NCBI GenBank assembly: GCA_018971065.1 | Contig: JAGWVC010000021.1 | Location: 1-44,681 of the forward strand | Length of the DNA stretch: 44,681 nucleotides | Direction of reading: 5' to 3' | Source: Sphingomonadales bacterium | Lineage (GTDB): Bacteria; Pseudomonadota; Alphaproteobacteria; Sphingomonadales; Sphingomonadaceae | Part shown: one piece after another, positions 39,767 to 44,681 of the stretch | Layout: each line of letters begins with the position of its first letter | Numbering within the stretch: position 1 is the stretch's first letter | Notes under the pieces: model-generated | Databases searched by the model: none | What the model saw: only the letters and a program-made list of their open reading frames with translations | What the model was told of the DNA's origin: nothing | Translations under genes and position numbers: made by a program

Positions 39767-41134
39767 TCAGCGCATCCGGCCCTTGAGCTTCGCCTTCTTG
39801 ATCAGATCGCCATACTGGTGCGCCAGCAGGTGCGACTGGATCTGGGTGATCGTATCGACGGTAACGTTGACGACAATCAGCAGCGAGGTACCGCCGGCGA
39901 AGAACAGGTGCACGCCGGTCTGCGCGATGACCCATTCGGGAATGACGCAGACGGTCGTGATGTAGGCCGCGCCCATCACCGTGATGCGGGTGAGCACGTG
40001 ATCAAGATAGGTCGCCGTGTTCTTGCCCGGGCGAATGCCGGGAATGAAGCCGCCGTTCTTCTTGAGGTTCTCCGAGGTCTCCTCGGGGTTGAACACCACC
40101 GCGGTGTAGAAGAACGAGAAGAACACGATGCCCAGCGCATAGAGCACCATGTACAGCGGCTTGCCGTGGGCAAGGTACTGGTTGAGCGTGACGATGAAGC
40201 TGCCCGTCGCACTGTCGGGCGACACCGAATTGCCGGCGAACTGGGTAATCGTCAGCGGCAGCAACAGCAGCGAGGAGGCGAAGATCGGCGGAATCACGCC
40301 GGCGGTGTTGAGCTTGAGCGGCAGGTGGCTGCGATCGGCTTGCATCATGCCGCGCTGGGTCGCGCGCTTGGGATACTGGATCAGCAGACGCCGGGTGGCG
40401 CGCTCGAAGAAGCAGATGCCGAGGATCAGCGCGACCAGCAGGACGACCAGCCCGACGATGGTGAAGCCCGAGATCGAGCCCGAGCGGCCGCCTTCGAACA
40501 GGTTGGCGATGAAGGTGGGCATCTGCGCGACGATGCCGGCCATGATGATCAGCGAGGTGCCGTTGCCGATGCCGCGGCTGGTGATCTGCTCGCCCAGCCA
40601 GAGCAGGAACATGGTGCCGCCGATCAGCGAGATCACCGCACCGACGCGGAAGACCATGCCCGGCATGACCACGGCCTGGAGGCCGCTGGAGGCGCCATAG
40701 GCTTCGAGGCCCGAGGCGACGAACCAGCCCTGCACGGCGGTGAGCACGACCGCGCCGTAGCGGGTGTACTGGTTGAGCTTCTTGCGCCCGCTTTCGCCTT
40801 CCTTCTTCATCGCGGCGAGCGCCGGATGAAGCGAGGCGGCAAGCTGGATCACGATCGAGGCGGTGATGTAGGGCATCACGCCGAGCGCGATCAGGCTCAT
40901 GCGCTGCAGGCCACCGCCCGAGAAGGTGTTGAACAGGTCAAGGATGCCGCCCTGGGTGCGGCTGTAGAGATCCTGAAGGATCAGCGGGTTCACGCCCGGC
41001 AGAGGCACGAAGCTGAGGAAACGGAAGACGATCAGCGCGCCGATCGTGAACCAGATGCGCTTCTTGAGCTCGGTGGCCTTGGAGAAGTTGGCGAGGCTGA
41101 GGTTGCTCGCGATATTGTCGGCGCGTGAAGCCAT
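39767..41134 (-). CDS. secY: Preprotein translocase subunit SecY
   Basis: A 455-residue inner-membrane channel protein with ten transmembrane helices (first about 22-42, FTIGALIVFRFLSFVPLPGVNP). The plug/loop region SRTQGGILDLFNTFSGGGLQRMSLIALGVMPYITASIVIQ and the C-terminal cytoplasmic loops (AENLKKNGGFIPGIRPGKNTATYLD) are conserved. It is the core of the SecYEG channel. On the minus strand rplO lies upstream (162-base spacer with a palindromic repeat) and adk downstream. Start ATG 41134 gives the usual N-terminus MASRADNIASNLSLANFSKA. Confidence 0.98.
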   Translation of the reverse strand: MASRADNIASNLSLANFSKATELKKRIWFTIGALIVFRFLSFVPLPGVNPLILQDLYSRTQGGILDLFNTFSGGGLQRMSLIALGVMPYITASIVIQLAASLHPALAAMKKEGESGRKKLNQYTRYGAVVLTAVQGWFVASGLEAYGASSGLQAVVMPGMVFRVGAVISLIGGTMFLLWLGEQITSRGIGNGTSLIIMAGIVAQMPTFIANLFEGGRSGSISGFTIVGLVVLLVALILGICFFERATRRLLIQYPKRATQRGMMQADRSHLPLKLNTAGVIPPIFASSLLLLPLTITQFAGNSVSPDSATGSFIVTLNQYLAHGKPLYMVLYALGIVFFSFFYTAVVFNPEETSENLKKNGGFIPGIRPGKNTATYLDHVLTRITVMGAAYITTVCVIPEWVIAQTGVHLFFAGGTSLLIVVNVTVDTITQIQSHLLAHQYGDLIKKAKLKGRMR

Positions 41135-41212
41135 GTCGGGATTAAGCCTTGGTTGCGTGGCAGCCCCATAGAGGGTGCGGCCGCGCTTGTCGAACCCGGG
41201 CGGGACAAAACG

Positions 41213-41289
41213 CGTCGTCCCGGCAGAAACGGGGACCGCCGGTCAGCTTGCGCGACCGGAAACGGCCCCGGATCAAGTCCGGGACGACG
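41213..41289. repeat. 77-bp palindromic repeat between rplO and secY
   Basis: Outer arms CGTCGTCCCGG (41213-41223) and CCGGGACGACG (41279-41289) are exact inverse complements. An inner hairpin (GACCGG...CCGGTC) and the segment CCGGATCAAGTCCGGGACGA, known in many alphaproteobacterial intergenic repeats (recollection), lie inside. On the minus strand the structure is followed by TTTT, so partial termination between rplO and secY is possible. Confidence 0.7.
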
Positions 41290-41296
41290 GTTTGGA

Positions 41297-41818
41297 TCAG
41301 GCCTTGGCGGCCTTGTTCGCGGCGGCGCGAGCGGCCTTCTTTTCAGCCTCGCTGGGGCCGACGTCGGGCAGGATCACCGAACCGCCGGCGGCTTCCACCG
41401 CGGCGCGGGCACCGGCCGAAACGCCGGCAACGGCGAAGTTGGCCTTGGCCGAGAAGGCACCCTTGGCGAGCAGGCGCACGCCGTCCTTGCCGCCACGGCC
41501 GAGGCCGGCGGCCTTGAGCGCGGCATGGTCGATCGTGGCCGAGGCATCAAGCTTGCCGGCGTCGATCGCCTTCTGGACGAGGCCCAGGTTCACCTCGGCG
41601 AAGTCCTTGGCGAAGATGTTGTTGAAGCCGCGCTTCGGGATGCGCATGTGGAGCGGCATCTGGCCACCCTCGAAGCCCGCAACGGAAACGCCCGAACGCG
41701 CCTTGGCGCCCTTCTGGCCGCGCCCGGCGGTCTTGCCCTTGCCCGAACCGATGCCGCGGCCCACGCGCATGCGGCCCTTGCGGGCACCGGCATTGTCACG
41801 GATGTCATTGAGTTTCAT
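41297..41818 (-). CDS. rplO: 50S ribosomal protein L15 (uL15)
   Basis: A 173-residue protein with the L15 start [37 protein letters not shown] and [15 protein letters not shown]. The usual length is 145-160; the extra length is an Ala/Lys-rich C-terminal tail. It normally follows rpmD directly, but here 1.5 kb with an antisense glycosyltransferase gene and terminator separate the two. The gene therefore seems to need its own promoter (41867-41894). Confidence 0.97.
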   Translation of the reverse strand: MKLNDIRDNAGARKGRMRVGRGIGSGKGKTAGRGQKGAKARSGVSVAGFEGGQMPLHMRIPKRGFNNIFAKDFAEVNLGLVQKAIDAGKLDASATIDHAALKAAGLGRGGKDGVRLLAKGAFSAKANFAVAGVSAGARAAVEAAGGSVILPDVGPSEAEKKAARAAANKAAKA

Positions 41819-41866
41819 GGATCTGCACTCGCTTTCGCTTTGAATCGCGCTGGATGGAAGCGGCGC

Positions 41867-41894
41867 CCTTAGGCCAAGCGGGCCGGCGAGTCAC
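41867..41894 (-). promoter_or_regulatory. Candidate promoter for rplO-secY-adk
   Basis: On the minus strand GTGACT (41889-41894), a 16-base spacer, CTAAGG (41867-41872), 49 bases before the rplO ATG. The box continues as GCGCC, matching the tRNA-Leu promoter call. It is the best candidate in the 41819-42068 spacer; the -35 box is weak. Confidence 0.45.
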
Positions 41895-42068
41895 CCCCTT
41901 TTCACCCGGCGCAGCGCCGCTAGACTGCGCCGGGGAACCGGGGAGACGGGCGGCAGTGGCGATCATCGGCGCGGAACGGCGCGGCAGCACGGCCACGCGC
42001 ATGGCGCAAACCGGCCACTCGCCGACGATCTCGTGGCCCAGGGCGATTGCCGGGGCTAAGGGCTGACG

Positions 42069-43304
42069 ATGCGCAAGGTCCTCCTGTTCCATCCCGGCGT
42101 CCAGCACAGCTGGCAAACCGCCGCCGCGCTCCAGCAGCTGGGGGCGCTGCGCTATTTCGCAACCTCACTGTTCTACAAGCCGGACGCCTGGCCCTATTGG
42201 CTGGAGCGCCTGCCGGGGCCGCTCGGGCGGCGGCTGGCGGCGGAGTTCCGGCGCGTCGCCAATCCGGCGCTCGACCCGGCACGGGTGCGCACCGCCCCCA
42301 CGATCGAGCTGCTCGAACGGCTGGCCGGGCGGGCGGGCCTCCCCCGGCTCCAGACCGCGCTCGACCTGTGGGGCAACGACCGCTTCGGGCGCCTGCTGGC
42401 CCGCGACATCGGCTCCGAGGCCGACTTCGCGCTGTGGGGCTACAACAATTCGTCCGAAGTGGCCTTCGCGGCCGGGCGGGCGCGCGGACGCCCCTGCGTG
42501 CTCGACCGGACCAACGGCGATTTCCGCGCCTACAATGCCGCCATGGCCGCGCTGCGCGAGGACTATGGCGCGTGGTTCCTCGCGCATGAGGCGGCAGTGA
42601 GCGAGCGGATCATCGCGCGCGAGGCGCGCGAGCACGCACTGGCCGACCGGATTCTGGTCGGCTCCGATTTCGCCGCGCGCACCGTGCGCGACCATGCCGA
42701 GACGCCCGAGATCGCCGCCAAGGTGCAAGTGCTGGAATATTGCTTCGACGCCCACGCCTTCCGCGACGTGCCGCCACCGCAGCCCGCGCGCCGGGGCGAG
42801 CCGGTGCGGTTCCTGTTTCTCGGCCTCGCGATCCCGCGCAAGGGCATCCACCACGTGCTTGAGGCGATCGCGCAGCTGCCCGCCTCGGAGGCGAGCCTGA
42901 CCGTGGTCGGCAAGGTGGGCGTGCCGGCATCCATGCTGGCGAAGTACGCAGACCGGATCACCTATGTGCCGACCGTGCCGCGCGCCGACGTGCCGGCGAT
43001 CATGGCGCGGCACGATGTGCTGCTGTTCCCCTCCTACTTCGAGGGCGCGGGAATCGTGCTCTACGAGGCACTGGCGGCGGGGCTCGGCCTGATCCAGTCA
43101 GACCGGGCCGCGCTGGCGGTGACGCCCGACACCGGCGAACTGCTGGGCGAGATTTCCACCGAGGCGCTGCTGGCAGCGATGCGCCGGGTGATCGCGGACC
43201 GCGACCTGCTCGCGCACTGGCGCACGAGCGCGCCGACGGCGGCACGCCGCTACGATTTTGCCGGCTATGTCGAGCGGATCGCCAGGGTGGTCAGCGATCT
43301 GTGA
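42069..43304 (+). CDS. Glycosyltransferase family 4, antisense within the spc ribosomal operon
   Basis: A 411-residue GT-B glycosyltransferase. The N-terminal domain begins LLFHPGVQHSWQTAAALQQL. A middle segment reads WGYNNSSEVAFAAGRARGRPCVLDRTNGDF. The donor domain has FLFLGLAIPRKGIHHVLEAI, VVGKVG and the EX7E motif FPSYFEGAGIVLYEALAAGL. It has no membrane segment or signal peptide. ATG 42069 follows a weak ribosome site. It lies between rpmD and rplO in the opposite orientation and is closed by a terminator at 43308. Base composition and codon use look like the host, so if imported it came from a similar genome. An exopolysaccharide role is likely but unproven. Confidence 0.85.
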   Translation: MRKVLLFHPGVQHSWQTAAALQQLGALRYFATSLFYKPDAWPYWLERLPGPLGRRLAAEFRRVANPALDPARVRTAPTIELLERLAGRAGLPRLQTALDLWGNDRFGRLLARDIGSEADFALWGYNNSSEVAFAAGRARGRPCVLDRTNGDFRAYNAAMAALREDYGAWFLAHEAAVSERIIAREAREHALADRILVGSDFAARTVRDHAETPEIAAKVQVLEYCFDAHAFRDVPPPQPARRGEPVRFLFLGLAIPRKGIHHVLEAIAQLPASEASLTVVGKVGVPASMLAKYADRITYVPTVPRADVPAIMARHDVLLFPSYFEGAGIVLYEALAAGLGLIQSDRAALAVTPDTGELLGEISTEALLAAMRRVIADRDLLAHWRTSAPTAARRYDFAGYVERIARVVSDL

Positions 43305-43307
43305 ACG

Positions 43308-43340
43308 AAAACGGCCCCGGAGATCATCCGGGGCCGTTTC
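43308..43340. terminator. Bidirectional intrinsic terminator between the glycosyltransferase and rpmD
   Basis: A perfect 12-bp stem (43309-43320 with 43328-43339), a 7-base loop, a T run on both sides (TTTC on plus, TTTTC on minus). It ends the antisense glycosyltransferase gene and, on the minus strand, would end the rplF-rpmD transcript 28 bases after the rpmD stop. Confidence 0.85.
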
Positions 43341-43367
43341 GAACGTGTTACCGCTGGGAGCGCGAGG

Positions 43368-43544
43368 TCAGTCGACCACGGCCACCATGTGCGGAAGCTT
43401 GGCAATGGCGCCGCGCACTTCCGGGGTGTCCTCCACCTCGACCACGCGGTGCATCTTGCCCAGGCCCAGGCCGACCAGAATCTTCTTCTGGCTTTCCGGG
43501 CGACGGATCGGCGAACCGATCTGCTTGATCTTGATCTTCGCCAT
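43368..43544 (-). CDS. rpmD: 50S ribosomal protein L30 (uL30)
   Basis: A 58-residue protein. It starts [20 protein letters not shown], continues [20 protein letters not shown] and ends HMVAVVD, the full short bacterial L30. ATG 43544 is five bases after the rpsE stop, as in spc operons. The bases GTCGAC at 43371-43376, a site of the XamI-type nuclease, lie at its last codons. Confidence 0.97.
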   Translation of the reverse strand: MAKIKIKQIGSPIRRPESQKKILVGLGLGKMHRVVEVEDTPEVRGAIAKLPHMVAVVD

Positions 43545-43549
43545 CGATC

Positions 43550-44278
43550 TTACTCCGTGATCGCTTCAGCGGCAGCTTCCGCTTCCGCTGCGCTGGCACC
43601 GCCGCGACCCAGCAGGTCGGCAACCTTCTTGCCACGACGCTGGGCAACCGACTTCGGCGAAGTCTGGTTGACGAGCGCGTCGAAGGTGGCGCGGATCATG
43701 TTGTAGGGGTTCGAGGTGCCGACCGACTTGGTCACGACGTCGTGAACGCCGAGGCTCTCGAACACGGCGCGCATCGGACCGCCGGCGATGATGCCGGTAC
43801 CGGCCGGAGCCGAACGGACGTTGACCTTGCCGGCACCGAAACGGCCCTTGCCGTCATGGTGCAGGGTGCGGCCTTCCTTCAGCGGAACGCGGACCATCTT
43901 CTTCTTGGCCGAGGCAGTTGCCTTGGTGATGGCTTCCGGCACTTCGCGTGCCTTGCCATGGCCGAAGCCGACGCGGCCCTTGCCATCGCCCACCACGACG
44001 AGCGCGGCAAAACCGAAGCGCTTGCCGCCCTTCACGGTCTTCGAGACGCGGTTGATGTGGACGAGCTTTTCGATCAGCTCTTCGCCACCCTCGTCGTCGC
44101 CGCCACGGCCGCGACGATCGTCACGGCCACGGCCACCACGACCGCCACGGTCACCGCCGCGATCGTTGCCACCACGGCCACGGCCACGGCCACGACCTTC
44201 GCGCTGCTCACCACCTTCGGGGGCGGCAACGGTTTCGACGGCGACTTCGCCTTCAATGTTGGTTTCGTCAGCCATCAT
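43550..44278 (-). CDS. rpsE: 30S ribosomal protein S5 (uS5) with RG-rich N-terminal extension
   Basis: A 242-residue protein; bacterial S5 is usually 160-200. The S5 core begins near residue 66 ([41 protein letters not shown]) and ends with [26 protein letters not shown] plus an Ala/Glu tail. Residues about 27-60 are almost pure Arg/Gly/Asp ([20 protein letters not shown]), an RGG-box-like extension that could contact RNA (inference). ATG 44278 overlaps the rplR stop by one base (TGATG). ATG 44275 is an equally good start. Located between rplR and rpmD. Confidence 0.96.
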   Translation of the reverse strand: MMADETNIEGEVAVETVAAPEGGEQREGRGRGRGRGGNDRGGDRGGRGGRGRDDRRGRGGDDEGGEELIEKLVHINRVSKTVKGGKRFGFAALVVVGDGKGRVGFGHGKAREVPEAITKATASAKKKMVRVPLKEGRTLHHDGKGRFGAGKVNVRSAPAGTGIIAGGPMRAVFESLGVHDVVTKSVGTSNPYNMIRATFDALVNQTSPKSVAQRRGKKVADLLGRGGASAAEAEAAAEAITE

Positions 44279-44619
44279 CAGAACTCCAGCCCGCCTTCAC
44301 GCGCGGCGTCGGCCAGCGCCTTGACGCGGCCATGGAACAGGAAGCCGCCGCGATCGAACACGACGGAGGTGACGCCAGCCTTCTTGGCGGCATCGGCCAG
44401 AGCCTTGCCCACCTTGGCGGCAGCATCGGTGTTCGAGCCAGCCTTCTCGCCCAGGGTCGAAGCGGCAGCGACGGTGTGACCCTTCGCGTCGTCGATGATC
44501 TGGGCATAGATGTGGCGGCCCGTACGGTGGACCGACAGGCGCGGACGTCCGCCAGCGCGAGCCTTGAGGGCGGTGCGCACGCGACGACGGCGGCGCTCGA
44601 AGAGGGAAAGCTTTGCCAT
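44278..44619 (-). CDS. rplR: 50S ribosomal protein L18 (uL18)
   Basis: A 113-residue protein: [40 protein letters not shown], ending in [22 protein letters not shown], characteristic of L18, which binds 5S rRNA. ATG 44619 overlaps the rplF stop (TAATG), and its own TGA overlaps the rpsE start. Confidence 0.96.
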   Translation of the reverse strand: MAKLSLFERRRRRVRTALKARAGGRPRLSVHRTGRHIYAQIIDDAKGHTVAAASTLGEKAGSNTDAAAKVGKALADAAKKAGVTSVVFDRGGFLFHGRVKALADAAREGGLEF

Positions 44620-44681
44620 TACTTCTTCTTCCCTTCCTTGCGGAAGATGAACTCGCCGCGGTACTTGATACCCTTGCCCTT
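44619..44681 (-). CDS. rplF: 50S ribosomal protein L6 (uL6), C-terminal end
   Basis: The last 20 residues and stop of a gene running off the right edge: [20 protein letters not shown], the conserved C-terminus of L6. Position directly upstream of rplR fits the spc order. Confidence 0.9.
   Translation of the reverse strand, partial: KGKGIKYRGEFIFRKEGKKK

Noticed and set aside
44150..44256. Val/Ala-rich minus-strand frame opposite the S5 extension frame
   Set aside because: Alternate frame of the RG-rich codons; rpsE frame is supported by operon position and the S5 core.

Overview
The window is a high-GC (mostly near two-thirds G+C by eye) chromosomal segment. It most likely comes from an alphaproteobacterium of the order Sphingomonadales (Novosphingobium/Sphingomonas-like). 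The reasons are the codon bias, the gene families (two PQQ dehydrogenases, RarA, SelO, a Cys4-zinc adenylate kinase, trigger factor with a long Ala/Lys/Glu tail) and the CTAAGGGC-like promoter boxes. No tool was run, so the taxonomic call and all homology calls are from recognition only.

Layout, left to right. Positions 1-1600 hold the end of a luciferase-like flavin oxidoreductase gene and two paralogous Tyr-rich secreted proteins, each with a strong terminator. Positions 1633-4136 hold a family-4 glycosyltransferase and the recombination ATPase rarA. Positions 4162-6701 are a visibly lower-GC island: a XamI/SalI-type restriction-modification operon whose nuclease gene is cut by one in-frame TAG directly followed by ATG, while the overlapping methyltransferase gene is intact. 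Next come a membrane GGDEF-EAL protein and, divergently, a membrane PQQ dehydrogenase. Positions 11516-13025 hold a glycine-zipper protein, an RNase H-like hypothetical protein, a tandem palindromic repeat and tRNA-Thr(TGT). Positions 13048-19729 are two FAD proteins, an APH-fold protein with an altered catalytic Asp, a spermidine-synthase-like protein and an ABC-F ATPase. Minus-strand genes at 19733-24269 are a TPR/YfgM-like protein with bamB (outer-membrane assembly), then an alpha/beta hydrolase coupled to a glycosyltransferase. Positions 24331-29655 hold selO, an AstD-like aldehyde dehydrogenase without the usual oxyanion Asn, rarD, a VOC protein and a GFA-family protein.

The right third is dominated by housekeeping genes on the minus strand: tig, clpP, clpX (protein folding and degradation), sppA, and the spc ribosomal-protein operon rplF-rplR-rpsE-rpmD / rplO-secY-adk. 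The spc operon is interrupted between rpmD and rplO by an antisense glycosyltransferase gene with a bidirectional terminator, and between rplO and secY by a palindromic repeat. A quinohemoprotein alcohol dehydrogenase and small secreted or proline-rich proteins sit between the housekeeping blocks.

No CRISPR array, prophage or insertion sequence was seen. The observations most worth a second look are the broken XamI gene, the invaded spc operon, the active-site substitutions in the ALDH and APH-like proteins, and the paired palindromes before the ALDH gene.
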